Below are positions 28,563 to 37,097 of a stretch of DNA of 64,000 nucleotides, piece by piece; position 1 is the stretch's first letter; each line of letters begins with the position of its first letter. Location: the NCBI RefSeq assembly GCF_013002705.1, contig NZ_JABEND010000001.1:682001-746000 (forward strand), written 5' to 3'. Source of the DNA: Nakamurella aerolata. Lineage in GTDB: Bacteria; Actinomycetota; Actinomycetes; Mycobacteriales; Nakamurellaceae. The notes under the pieces are model-generated. The model was not told the DNA's origin. It saw only the letters and a program-made list of their open reading frames with translations, and searched no databases. Made by a program: the position numbers and the translations under genes.

Positions 28563-29296
28563 TCGTCGATCATCAGGTTGATGGTGTAGCCGTCGGAGCG
28601 GTAAGCGTGGTCACCGAACTCGATCCCGCCGCCCTGGGCGTCGAACGCCATCCGGCTCATGGTGAGCAGCGGCTGGGAACCGCGGATCTTCAGGTGTTTA
28701 CGTTCGGTCGCCGTCGGCATCCTGGCGCCGATCGACTGCCTGGCCACCACCGGCTTTACCCCGCGCTCGCGCAGCAGCGCGTACAGACCCCTGATGGCCA
28801 GCTCGGTCTCGGTGAGATCGGACAGCGCCGGCGGCAGCCAGTTGTGCAGCACCGCAAGCGGGCTGCCGTCCGCGGTGCGCAGCCGGACAACGGCCAGCAG
28901 CGGAGTCCCGGCCGGCAGGTCGAGCGCGGCGGCGGCGCGTTCGTCCGTTGTGGTCTCCATCGAAAGCACCGTTGTCTGCGGAGTGCGCCCGCTGCGCTGC
29001 AGATCGTCGAACAGGCTGGTGAGCTCGGCCCTGCGGTGCACCTTGCGGCTGGCCACCGTTGTACCGAGGCCGCGGCGGCGCACCAGCAGGCCGTGATCGA
29101 CCAGCTCGCCGATCGCCCTGCGCACCGTCGGACGGGACAACCGCAGCCGCTGCGCCAGCGCTGTCTCGTTCTCGAACGGGTCGCCGGGCTGCAACACCCC
29201 GCTGCTGATAGCGGCGGAAAGTTGCTGTGCCAGTTGGTGATACAGCGGTACCGGGGACGACCGGTCGATCGTCACGCTCAGCGGCTGCGCTGTCAT
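28556..29296 (-). CDS. GntR-family regulator with UTRA domain
   Basis: A 246-residue HutC-type GntR regulator. The winged HTH occupies about residues 10-80 (PLYHQLAQQLSAAISSG, ENETALAQRLRLSRPTVRRAIGELV). A UTRA ligand-binding domain follows (TPLLAVVRLRTADGSPLAVLHNWLP). It is divergent from the inositol operon and is the obvious candidate for its repressor. The ATG at 29296 is preceded at eight bases by TACCAT and lacks a Shine-Dalgarno, fitting a leaderless message. Its stop codon lies within the 14-bp tandem repeat. Confidence 0.92.
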   Translation of the reverse strand: MTAQPLSVTIDRSSPVPLYHQLAQQLSAAISSGVLQPGDPFENETALAQRLRLSRPTVRRAIGELVDHGLLVRRRGLGTTVASRKVHRRAELTSLFDDLQRSGRTPQTTVLSMETTTDERAAAALDLPAGTPLLAVVRLRTADGSPLAVLHNWLPPALSDLTETELAIRGLYALLRERGVKPVVARQSIGARMPTATERKHLKIRGSQPLLTMSRMAFDAQGGGIEFGDHAYRSDGYTINLMIDER

Positions 29297-29355
29297 GACC
29301 GGCGATGGTAGCCGCCGGAACCCCCTGGCACCACAACCACACGACAAACTGTGCA

Positions 29356-29369
29356 TATGTCAGTACATA
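29356..29369. promoter_or_regulatory. inverted repeat, possible GntR operator of the iol operon
   Basis: TATGT-CAGT-ACATA is a dyad with five-base arms in the 134-base region between the GntR gene and iolE. It is AT-rich against very GC-rich surroundings and could overlap the iol promoter. Half-sites of this size suit GntR/HutC regulators. Binding is inferred from position and symmetry only. Confidence 0.5.
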
Positions 29370-29430
29370 GCGTTGACAGCCCGGTGCGGGCCCCGGCAGG
29401 CTGGCAGGCAGCCGGCTTGGAGGACATTTC

Positions 29431-30360
29431 ATGACACATTCGTTGCGCGCCGCCGCCGATCGCATCGCCGGGGCGCCGATCTCCTGGGGAGTCTGTGAGG
29501 TCCCCGGCTGGGGCTTTCAGCTCCCGCCGGACCGGGTGCTCGAGCAGATGCGCGAGGTCGGCCTGGTCGCCACCGAGTTCGGGCCTGACGGGTTTCTTCC
29601 CGAACAGCCCGCGGCGAAGGCGCAAACCCTTGCCGCCCACCGGCTGGCCGCCGTCGGGCAGTTCGTCCCTGTGGTGCTGCACCGGCGCGACCACGATCCC
29701 GAACCCGAAGTCCGGCAAGCGATCGATGGCCTGCTGGCGGCCGGGGCGAGCACGGTTGTGCTGGCCGCTGCCACCGGCACCGAGGGTTACGACCAACGCC
29801 CCGAGCTCGACCTCGACAGCTGGAACCTGTTGCTGAGCAACCTGAATCGGCTCGTCGCGGTGATCCGCGCGGCGGGCCTCACCCCGGCGGTGCATCCGCA
29901 CGTCGGCACCATGGTGGAGTCCGGCGACGAGGTGCAGCGGGTGCTGGACGGCAGCGACATCGGCATCTGCCTCGACACCGGGCACCTGCTGATCGGCGGC
30001 GGTGATCCGGTGGCGCTGGCCACCGAGCACCCCGACCGGATCGCGCACGTTCATCTCAAGGACGTGAATGCCGCGCTGGCCGGGCAGGTGCGCTCGGGTG
30101 CGGTGGCCTACGCCGCCGCGGTCGCCGACGGGTTGTACGTGCCGCTCGGGGCCGGCGACGTCGACGTCGCGGCGATTGTCCGCGCGCTGGAGCAAAACGG
30201 CTACCAGGGCTGGTACGTGCTGGAGCAGGACGCGGTGCTCTCCGGCGACCCCGCCACCGATCCGAACGCCGCCGACCCGCTGGACGACGTCCGCACCAGC
30301 ATCGCCTTCATCCGCAGCACCGTCGCCGCACTGCCCGGCAACACCGAAGGGGCTCAATGA
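29431..30360 (+). CDS. iolE: IolE-like inosose dehydratase (sugar phosphate isomerase/epimerase fold)
   Basis: A 309-residue TIM-barrel protein of the AP-endonuclease-2-like isomerase/epimerase family. It has the N-terminal APISWGVCEVPGWG seen in IolE, metal-ligand motifs HPHVGTM, CLDTGHL and HVHLKDV, and an acidic C-terminal strand (WYVLEQD). IolE dehydrates scyllo-inosose to a cyclohexane-trione/diketo-inositol. GGAGG lies seven bases before the ATG. It is first in a run of six genes that overlap by four to eight bases, giving one translationally coupled inositol operon. Confidence 0.88.
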   Translation: MTHSLRAAADRIAGAPISWGVCEVPGWGFQLPPDRVLEQMREVGLVATEFGPDGFLPEQPAAKAQTLAAHRLAAVGQFVPVVLHRRDHDPEPEVRQAIDGLLAAGASTVVLAAATGTEGYDQRPELDLDSWNLLLSNLNRLVAVIRAAGLTPAVHPHVGTMVESGDEVQRVLDGSDIGICLDTGHLLIGGGDPVALATEHPDRIAHVHLKDVNAALAGQVRSGAVAYAAAVADGLYVPLGAGDVDVAAIVRALEQNGYQGWYVLEQDAVLSGDPATDPNAADPLDDVRTSIAFIRSTVAALPGNTEGAQ

Positions 30361-31316
30361 GTTTCGACCTGCTGGCCATGGGCCGCTCCGGCGTCGACAT
30401 CTATCCGCTCGATCACGGAGTACCGCTGCCCGAGGTGAAGACCTTCGAGAAGTTCCTCGGCGGCAGCGCCACCAACGTCGCGGTGGCCACCGCCCGCTAC
30501 GGGCACCCGGCCGCGCTCGTCACCGGGATCGGACGCGACCCGTTCGGGCAGTACGTGCACGACGAAGCCGCCCGGCTGGGCGTCGACCCCCGCTACATCA
30601 CCCCGATCAAGCAGACCGACGGCCCGCCGACCCCCGTCACCTTCTGCGAAGTGTTCCCGCCCGACGACTTTCCGCTGTACTTCTACCGCTACCCGATCGC
30701 TCCCGACCTGCTGATCGAGCCGGACCAGCTGCCGCCGGAGGAGGTGATCCGGCAGGCAAAGGTGTTCTGGTGCACGGTGACCGGGCTCAGCCAGGAACCC
30801 AGCCGCGGCACCCATTTCGCGGCATGGCAGACCCGCGGGCGCGCCAGGCACACCGTTCTTGACCTCGACTACCGCCCGATGTTCTGGGACAGACCGGCCG
30901 CTGCCACCGAGCAGGTCGGCAGGGCGCTGGAGCAGGTGACCATCGCGGTCGGCAACCGGCAGGAGTGTGAGATCGCTGTCGGCGAAACCGATCCGGACCG
31001 CGCGGCCGACGCCCTGCTGGAGCGTGGCCTCGAGCTCGCCGTCGTCAAACGCGGACCGGAGGGGGTGCTGGCGGCCACCGCGGACGAGCGGGTGCTGGTG
31101 CCGCCGTTCGAGGTCCCGGTGGTGAACGGGCTCGGCGCCGGCGACGCATTCGGCGGGGCGCTGGTGCACGGTCTGCTCTCCGGCTGGGGGTTGCAGCAGA
31201 CCCTGCAGTTCGCGAACGTGGCCGGAGCCATCGTGGCGTCCCGGCTGGAGTGTTCCACCGCCATGCCGACCGCCGCCGAGGTGCAGCAAGCCATCGACAC
31301 CGGGGTGGCGCCATGA
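30357..31316 (+). CDS. iolC: 5-dehydro-2-deoxygluconokinase
   Basis: A 319-residue PfkB-family sugar kinase. The N-terminal GGSATNVAVATARYG and C-terminal GLGAGDAFGGAL (anion hole and catalytic Asp) are both present. In inositol catabolism IolC phosphorylates 5-dehydro-2-deoxy-D-gluconate. Placement among iolE, iolB, iolD and iolG makes this assignment strong. It overlaps iolE by four bases and the aldolase-like gene by four bases. Confidence 0.92.
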   Translation: MSFDLLAMGRSGVDIYPLDHGVPLPEVKTFEKFLGGSATNVAVATARYGHPAALVTGIGRDPFGQYVHDEAARLGVDPRYITPIKQTDGPPTPVTFCEVFPPDDFPLYFYRYPIAPDLLIEPDQLPPEEVIRQAKVFWCTVTGLSQEPSRGTHFAAWQTRGRARHTVLDLDYRPMFWDRPAAATEQVGRALEQVTIAVGNRQECEIAVGETDPDRAADALLERGLELAVVKRGPEGVLAATADERVLVPPFEVPVVNGLGAGDAFGGALVHGLLSGWGLQQTLQFANVAGAIVASRLECSTAMPTAAEVQQAIDTGVAP

Positions 31317-32227
31317 GCGTCGAAGGCCTCACCGATATCAGGGCCACCGCGCCGGAACGCGTCGAGCAGGGCTGGACCGCCCGTCGCCGGCGTCCGCTGC
31401 TACGCCCGGACGGCCGGCTGATGCTGGTGGCCGCTGACCACCCGGCCAGGGCGGCGCTCGGCGTGCGGGACCGGCCGGACGCCATGGCCGATCGCGCCGA
31501 CCTGTTGCGGCGCTTGCTGATCGCCCTCGCCAACCCCGCTGTCGACGGGGTGCTCGGCACCGCAGACATTCTTGACGACCTGCTGCTGCTCGGTGCTCTG
31601 GACGGCAAGGTGGTGATCGGCTCGATGAACCGGGGCGGCCTGCAAGGATCCGTCTTCGAGTTGGACGACCGGTTCACCGGGTACACGGCCGCTGTGCTGG
31701 CGGCCCGCGGGTTGGACGGCGGCAAGATGCTCACCCGCATCGACCCTGACGATCCGGCGACCGTGCGCACCCTCGAGCGGAGCGCGCAGGCGATCGACCA
31801 ACTGGCGGCGCAGCGACTGCTGGCGATGGTCGAACCGTTCTGGTGCCGGCGTTCCGACGGCCGGGTGCACAACATGCTGACGCCCCAGGCCATCATCCGG
31901 TCCATCACGGTCGCCTCGGGGCTGGGGGCGGATTCCTCCCACACCTGGCTGAAACTGCCCGTGGTCGAGGGTCTTGAGCAGGTCATGGCCGCCACCACGC
32001 TGCCGACGCTGCTGCTGGGCGGCGACCCGACGGGTCACCCGGACGACACCTACGCCGCCTGGGGCGCAGCACTGGCGCTGCCACCGGTGCGCGGCCTGAT
32101 CGTCGGCCGGGCGCTGCTGTATCCGCAGGACGACGACGTGGCCGCGGCGGTGGCCACCGCGGCCGAGCTGGTGCACGGGCAGCAGCTCCCCCGCCAACCC
32201 GACGAGACGGAGAGCCTGCATGGCTGA
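31313..32227 (+). CDS. Cgl0158-family (beta/alpha)8 aldolase-like protein
   Basis: A 304-residue TIM-barrel protein resembling the DeoC/LacD-like Cgl0158 family found in actinobacterial inositol clusters. Visible elements are LMLVAADHPARAALG, GVLGTADILDDLL, GSMNRGGLQGSVFELDDRFTGY, MVEPFW and LLLGGDPTG. By position it probably cleaves 5-dehydro-2-deoxygluconate 6-phosphate to malonic semialdehyde and dihydroxyacetone phosphate, the step performed by IolJ in Bacillus. That role is inference. ATG 31313 overlaps the iolC stop by four bases. Confidence 0.82.
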   Translation: MSVEGLTDIRATAPERVEQGWTARRRRPLLRPDGRLMLVAADHPARAALGVRDRPDAMADRADLLRRLLIALANPAVDGVLGTADILDDLLLLGALDGKVVIGSMNRGGLQGSVFELDDRFTGYTAAVLAARGLDGGKMLTRIDPDDPATVRTLERSAQAIDQLAAQRLLAMVEPFWCRRSDGRVHNMLTPQAIIRSITVASGLGADSSHTWLKLPVVEGLEQVMAATTLPTLLLGGDPTGHPDDTYAAWGAALALPPVRGLIVGRALLYPQDDDVAAAVATAAELVHGQQLPRQPDETESLHG

Positions 32228-33155
32228 CGGCACCGGAGCCGACAACAACCGCTGGGTGTTCCCGGACGGCCGGCTGCGCACCGGCGAGTACCGCACCCTG
32301 GTCGACCCTCAGCAGCCGGACATTGAGGGTTGGCAGCACACCGGTCTCGGCATCGTCGAGCTGGGCGGCGCACGGACCCACCGACTCACCCTCACCGACC
32401 GCGAGGCCATCGTCGTGCCGCTGCGCGGCGGAGTGCAGGTGAGCACCGAGGCCGGCACGCTCACCCTGGCCGGCCGCGCCTCGGTGTTCGACGGACCCAC
32501 CGATGTCGCCTACCTGCCGCCGGGCAGCACCGCCGAGCTGACCGCAAGCGACGCCGAAGCGGAATCTTTGGTAGCGGTGACTTTTGCCGTCGTCCCGCCG
32601 GATCTCGCCGCGACCGAGGGGGGATCGGCGCCGGTACTGGTTGCTGCCGCTGAGGTTCCGGTGGAGCGACGCGGCGCGGGCCAGTGTTCCCGGCTGGTCC
32701 GCAATTTCGGGACCCCGGACGCGCTGCCCCAGGCACGGCGCATCATCGCCTGCGAGGTGGTGACACCGGCCGGGAACTGGTCGTCGTTCCCGCCGCACAA
32801 GCACGATGCCGAGCGGCCCGGCGAAGAGACCGAGCTTGAGGAGATCTACTACTTCGACGTCAGCGCCACCGATCCGCACAGCGGCGATCCGGTTGGCCTG
32901 CAACAGGTCTACGCCAGCGACGACCGGCCGATCGATGTGCTCACCGAGGTCCGCCCCGGCGACGTTGTGCTGGTGCCGTACGGCTGGCACGGACCGGCGG
33001 CGGCACTGCCGGGTTACCACCTGTACTACCTGAACGTGATGGCCGGGCCGGGGCCGGAGCGGGCCTGGCTGATCAGCGACGACCCGAACCGCGGGTGGGT
33101 CCGCGACAGCTGGCAGCAGCAACCGCTCGACCCCCGATTGGAGGGCATGCAGTGA
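32220..33155 (+). CDS. iolB: 5-deoxy-glucuronate isomerase
   Basis: A 311-residue double-cupin enzyme of the KduI/IolB family. It has GWQHTGLGIVELGG in the first cupin and the metal-binding FPPHKHD and EEIYYF motifs in the second, then PYGWHGP and YYLNVMAGP near the C-terminus. IolB isomerises 5-deoxy-glucuronate to 5-dehydro-2-deoxygluconate. It overlaps the aldolase-like gene by eight bases and iolD by four bases. Confidence 0.93.
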   Translation: MADGTGADNNRWVFPDGRLRTGEYRTLVDPQQPDIEGWQHTGLGIVELGGARTHRLTLTDREAIVVPLRGGVQVSTEAGTLTLAGRASVFDGPTDVAYLPPGSTAELTASDAEAESLVAVTFAVVPPDLAATEGGSAPVLVAAAEVPVERRGAGQCSRLVRNFGTPDALPQARRIIACEVVTPAGNWSSFPPHKHDAERPGEETELEEIYYFDVSATDPHSGDPVGLQQVYASDDRPIDVLTEVRPGDVVLVPYGWHGPAAALPGYHLYYLNVMAGPGPERAWLISDDPNRGWVRDSWQQQPLDPRLEGMQ

Positions 33156-35137
33156 CCGCACCCCAAACCCTGCGACTGACCACAGCGCAGGCCCTTGTCC
33201 GATTCCTGGCCGCGCAGTACACCGAACGCGACGGCCGGCGGCAGCGGCTGTTCGCCGGCGTGCTCGGCATCTTCGGGCACGGCAACGTCGCCGGGGTCGG
33301 CCAGGCCCTGCTGGAAAACGAACTGGCCCAACAGGACTCTGCCGATCCGGCTCCGGCACTGCCGTACGTGCTGGCCCGCAACGAGCAGGCCATGGTGCAC
33401 ACCGCCGTCGGCTACGCCCGCCACCACGACCGGCTGCAGACCTGGGCCTGCACCGCCTCGGTCGGGCCCGGCTCCACCAACATGCTCACCGGCGCCGCGC
33501 TGGCCACCATCAACCGGATCCCGGTGCTGCTGCTGCCGTCCGGCACCTTCGCCACCAGGGTGAGCGCTCCGGTGCTGCAGGAGCTGGAATCCCCTGCTGC
33601 CGGCGATGTTTCGGTCAACGACGCGTTCCGGCCGCTGTCGGCCTACTTCGACGAGGTGGAGCGCCCCGAGCAGCTGCCGTCGGCGTTGCTGACGGCGATG
33701 GCGGTGCTCACCGACCCGGCCCGCACCGGCGCCGTCACGGTGTCGCTGCCCCAGGATGTGCAGGCCGAGGCCGCGGACTGGCCCGTCACCCTGTTCGCCG
33801 AGCGCACCTGGACGGTGCCGCGGCAACGACCCGACGTCGAGCAGCTGCGCAGGGCCGCCGAGCTGATCCGCGGCGCCAACACCCCGTTGATCGTGGCCGG
33901 CGGCGGCGTGCACTACTCCGGCGCCGAGGACGAACTGGCGGCGCTCGTGGCCGACACCGGCATCCCGGTCGCCGAAACCCAGGCAGGCAAAGGCGCTTTG
34001 CTGCATGGCGACCCGGCGTTGCTCGGCGCCATCGGCTCCACCGGCACCACCGCAGCCAACGCGATCGCCGCCGACGCCGATGTGGTGATCGGCATCGGTA
34101 CCCGCTACAGCGACTTCACCACCGCCTCGCGCAGCGTCTTCGGAAATCCGGACGTGCGCTTCGTCAACGTGAACGTTGCGGCCGCGGACAGCGTCAAGCA
34201 GTCCGGCCTTGCCGTCACCGGTGATGCCAAAGAGTCGTTGCGGGAGTTGCGGTCTGCGCTTGCCGGCTATCGAGTGCCGCAGCCGCTCACCAATCGCGTC
34301 GGCGAGCTCTGGCGGGAGTGGGACCGGCAGGTGCAGGCCAGCTATCAGCCGCCGGCCGAGGTGACCGACCGGCTCGACGCCGGGCTGCTCACCCAGGGCC
34401 AGGTGCTCGGCGCGGTGAACGAGCTGTCCGATCCGCGCGACGTGGTGTTGTGCGCCGCCGGGTCAATGCCCGGCGATCTGCACAAGCTGTGGCGGGTCCG
34501 CGACCGCAAGGGCTATCACGTCGAGTACGGATACTCATGCATGGGCTATGAGATACCGGCGGCCATCGGCGTCAAGCTCGCCGACCCGGCCCGCGACGTC
34601 TTCGCCATGGTGGGCGACGGCGGCTACCTGATGATGCCGGCCGAGCTTGTCACCGCGGTGCAGGAACGCGTCAAGATCATCGTGGTGCTGGTGCAGAACT
34701 ACGGGTTCGGCTCCATCGGCGCGTTGTCCGAATCCCTCGGCTCGCAACGCTTCGGCACCCGCTACCGCTACCGTGACGGCGCCCCCGACGCGGGCGGGCA
34801 ACTTGACGGCCCACTCATCGAGATCGATCTGGCCGCCAATGCCCGCAGCCTCGGTGCCACCGTGATCGAGGTGTCGGACGCCGACCAGCTGGCGGCGGCC
34901 ATCGCCACCGCCAAGGCCGCCCCCGACGACGGCGGGCCGGTGGTGATCCACGTCAGCACCGACCCGTTCGTCTTCAGTCCGGACTCGGCGGCCTGGTGGG
35001 ACGTTCCGGTGGCGCAGGTGTCGCACCTGGACTCAACGCAAACGGCTTTCGACGAGTACACCGAACACAAGAAGCACCAACGCGAATACCTCGCACCGGC
35101 AGATCCCGGCCCGACAGCACCGAAAGAGCACTCATGA
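33152..35137 (+). CDS. iolD: 3D-(3,5/4)-trihydroxycyclohexane-1,2-dione hydrolase
   Basis: A 661-residue thiamine-diphosphate enzyme. It has an acetolactate-synthase-like N-terminal domain with NEQAMVHTAVGYAR (ThDP-activating Glu region), a central domain, and the ThDP-binding motif from MVGDGGYLMM to VQNYGFGS. IolD opens the ring of the trihydroxycyclohexanedione to 5-deoxy-glucuronate. GTG 33152 overlaps the iolB stop (GTGA), with GGAGG about seven bases upstream; longer frames are shadows of iolB. It overlaps iolG by four bases. Confidence 0.95.
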   Translation: MTAPQTLRLTTAQALVRFLAAQYTERDGRRQRLFAGVLGIFGHGNVAGVGQALLENELAQQDSADPAPALPYVLARNEQAMVHTAVGYARHHDRLQTWACTASVGPGSTNMLTGAALATINRIPVLLLPSGTFATRVSAPVLQELESPAAGDVSVNDAFRPLSAYFDEVERPEQLPSALLTAMAVLTDPARTGAVTVSLPQDVQAEAADWPVTLFAERTWTVPRQRPDVEQLRRAAELIRGANTPLIVAGGGVHYSGAEDELAALVADTGIPVAETQAGKGALLHGDPALLGAIGSTGTTAANAIAADADVVIGIGTRYSDFTTASRSVFGNPDVRFVNVNVAAADSVKQSGLAVTGDAKESLRELRSALAGYRVPQPLTNRVGELWREWDRQVQASYQPPAEVTDRLDAGLLTQGQVLGAVNELSDPRDVVLCAAGSMPGDLHKLWRVRDRKGYHVEYGYSCMGYEIPAAIGVKLADPARDVFAMVGDGGYLMMPAELVTAVQERVKIIVVLVQNYGFGSIGALSESLGSQRFGTRYRYRDGAPDAGGQLDGPLIEIDLAANARSLGATVIEVSDADQLAAAIATAKAAPDDGGPVVIHVSTDPFVFSPDSAAWWDVPVAQVSHLDSTQTAFDEYTEHKKHQREYLAPADPGPTAPKEHS

Positions 35138-36183
35138 GCACACCTTTGCGGGTCGGCGTCATCGGCGTCGGGATGATGGGTGCCGACCACGCCAACCGCC
35201 TGGCGAACCGGATCGCCGGTGCCCAGTTGACGGTGGTGTCCGATCCCCGCGCCGACCAGGCCACCGCGGTGGCGCAGCAGTACGGTGCAAGGGCCGAGGC
35301 TGATCCGCTGCGGTTGATCGCCGCCGACGACGTCGATGCGGTGCTGATCGCCTCCCCCGGCGTTGCCCATCCCGAACAGTTGCTCGCCTGCATCGCGGCC
35401 GGCAAGCCGACGCTGTGCGAGAAGCCGATGACGATGGACTCCGAGTCGTCCATCGCGGTGCTGCGGGCCGAGGCGGCGGCCGCCGAGCCGGTGCTGCAGA
35501 TCGGTTTCATGCGCCGCTTCGACCCCGGTTATGTCGAGTTGAAGGCGCTGCTCGACTCCGGCGAGCTCGGTCGATTGTTGTTGCTGCACAACGTGCACCG
35601 CAACAAGCAGGTCCCCAACCCCGACTTCCGCTCCGAGATGATCGTGCGGGACTCGCTGGTGCACGAGGTCGACGTCGCGCGGTTCCTGTTCGACGAGGAG
35701 ATCACCGCCATCCAGGTGCTGTCGCCGGCGCCGAGCAGCCTGGCCGGAGCGGGGGTCATCGACCCGCAGGTGGCGATCTTCACCATGGCCGGCGGCGGCA
35801 TGGTGACCAGCGAGGTGTTCTGTAACAGCCAGACCGGTTACGAGGTGCGCTGCGAGGCCGTGGCCGAGCGCGGTTCGGTGATCGCCGGCCAACCGTGGAA
35901 CACCCTGTACCGCACCACGGTTGACAGTGTCGCCGGCGCTGGTGGCACCGGCGGCTCGGTGGGCAGGTGGGGCGGGCGGCTCCCCGACGACTTCACCCAG
36001 CGCTTCGCCCGCGCCTACGACATCGAGGTGCAGGCCTGGGTGGACGCGGCCCGGCGCGGCGAGCGGATCGGTCCGAGCGCCTGGGACGGTTACGCCGCCA
36101 CCGCCGTGTGCACCGCCGGCATGCAGTCGCTGGTCAGCGGCGAGCGTGTCGCCGTCGACCTCATCGCACCGCCGGGCGCCTAG
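35134..36183 (+). CDS. iolG: inositol 2-dehydrogenase (Gfo/Idh/MocA family)
   Basis: A 349-residue NAD-dependent dehydrogenase with GVIGVGMMGADH (Rossmann), CEKPM (catalytic Lys in the EKP motif), MRRFDPGY and the catalytic DSLVHEVDVARFL (Asp and His). It oxidises myo-inositol to scyllo-inosose, the first pathway step. The start overlaps the iolD stop (ATGA), and the gene ends the operon one base before the stop of the convergent carbonic anhydrase. No dedicated inositol transporter or methylmalonate-semialdehyde dehydrogenase adjoins it. Confidence 0.93.
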   Translation: MSTPLRVGVIGVGMMGADHANRLANRIAGAQLTVVSDPRADQATAVAQQYGARAEADPLRLIAADDVDAVLIASPGVAHPEQLLACIAAGKPTLCEKPMTMDSESSIAVLRAEAAAAEPVLQIGFMRRFDPGYVELKALLDSGELGRLLLLHNVHRNKQVPNPDFRSEMIVRDSLVHEVDVARFLFDEEITAIQVLSPAPSSLAGAGVIDPQVAIFTMAGGGMVTSEVFCNSQTGYEVRCEAVAERGSVIAGQPWNTLYRTTVDSVAGAGGTGGSVGRWGGRLPDDFTQRFARAYDIEVQAWVDAARRGERIGPSAWDGYAATAVCTAGMQSLVSGERVAVDLIAPPGA

Positions 36184-36184
36184 C

Positions 36185-36718
36185 TCAGCAAACCTGTTCC
36201 AGCAGACCGGAATCCACGTCGTAGAGGAAGCCGCCGACCTGCACCCGGTCCCCGAGCAGCGGATGACTGCGCACCTTGGTGACCTCCTCGACAATGTCGT
36301 GCCGCTGGTCGGTGATCACCCCGAACGTCATCCACGAAGCGTCCTGCCCGGAGGCCGACGACACCCGCTCCCGCATCTCCGCCTCATCGGCCGAGGCCAT
36401 CGCGCAACGGGTGTGCTGCACCACCAGCACCCGCTGCACCCCGAGCAGGTTCGCACCGAGCACCAGCGCCACCAGCACCTGGTCGCTGACCCGGCCGCCG
36501 GGGTTCCGCAGGATCTTGGCGTCACCGGGCCGTAGCCCGATCATGCCGAGCGGGTCGATCCGCGAGTCCATGCACGTGACCATGCACACACCGGCGCGGG
36601 CCACACCGTCGAAGCCACCGAAGTCGAATTCGGCGGCGAAAGTCCGGTTGGCAGAAAGCAAATCGTCGAAGGCGCCGGGCTCGGCGACGCCGCCGGGAGC
36701 GGCTTCGGGAGTGCTCAT
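36185..36718 (-). CDS. beta-carbonic anhydrase
   Basis: A 177-residue beta-class carbonic anhydrase. The zinc ligands and catalytic dyad are Cys49, Asp51 and Arg53 (CMDSR) with His102 and Cys105 (HTRC). The family interconverts CO2 and bicarbonate in the cytosol. I chose the ATG at 36718, with TACCGT five bases upstream, as a likely leaderless start; a longer frame adds eight residues. It is convergent with iolG and divergent from the DEAD-box helicase transcript. Confidence 0.94.
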   Translation of the reverse strand: MSTPEAAPGGVAEPGAFDDLLSANRTFAAEFDFGGFDGVARAGVCMVTCMDSRIDPLGMIGLRPGDAKILRNPGGRVSDQVLVALVLGANLLGVQRVLVVQHTRCAMASADEAEMRERVSSASGQDASWMTFGVITDQRHDIVEEVTKVRSHPLLGDRVQVGGFLYDVDSGLLEQVC

Positions 36719-36786
36719 GGGCTCACGGTAGCCGGTGCGCACGCGGCCGCGGCGGGCGGTTGGTCGGCGGGTGCCGCGCGATGCCG

Positions 36787-36792
36787 TAGACT
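36787..36792 (+). promoter_or_regulatory. probable -10 box of the DEAD-box helicase transcript
   Basis: TAGACT matches the hexamer placed seven bases before rnpB. Transcription from here would start near 36799 and leave a leader of about 300 nt before the helicase ATG. Promoter use is inferred. Confidence 0.5.
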
Positions 36793-36797
36793 GGACA

Positions 36798-37097
36798 GGT
36801 TGGATCCGGCTCTGCCAACCGGCTGCGGTGCAGCCAGGCTGGCCTTGTTTACCGGGAAGAGCGTGTTCCCGGTGTTCTTCAGTTCTTTCTTGTCAGCTTC
36901 TGCCGCAGCGTTCCATGGAATCTGTTCCTCGGAGTCGCTCGGTGCGGGCCTGACTGCGATGGATGATCGGCGCACGGTGGAAGTGCAGTCGACGAGAGCA
37001 TCCGCTGCTGGAACCGACACCGCGCAGTACCGGCCCGTGACGTCCGGTGCGCAGGAGTATCCGTGTTCCGTTTCTCAAGCTGATTGGTTGTTGTCGC
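36798..37097 (+). promoter_or_regulatory. structured 5' leader with three hairpins before the DEAD-box helicase
   Basis: The 379-base gap before the helicase contains no credible gene, but it holds three consecutive inverted repeats. GGTTGG pairs with CCAACC (36798-36803/36815-36820). GGCTGC pairs with GCAGCC around a three-base loop (36821-36835). ACCGGGAA pairs with TTCCCGGT around a seven-base loop (36851-36873). The third is followed by a T-rich tract (36874-36895), giving the look of an intrinsic terminator or attenuator within the leader. The distal part to 37097 shows no further clear structure by eye. Confidence 0.55.

Noticed and set aside
29373-29378. TTGACA upstream of iolE as a -35 box
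   Set aside because: No acceptable -10 hexamer lies 16-18 bases downstream. The AT-rich dyad just upstream is a better promoter-proximal candidate.
20994-36718. The catabolic and inositol clusters considered as a mobile genomic island
   Set aside because: No integrase, transposase, tRNA target or flanking direct repeat is visible, and base composition looks like the flanking housekeeping genes.
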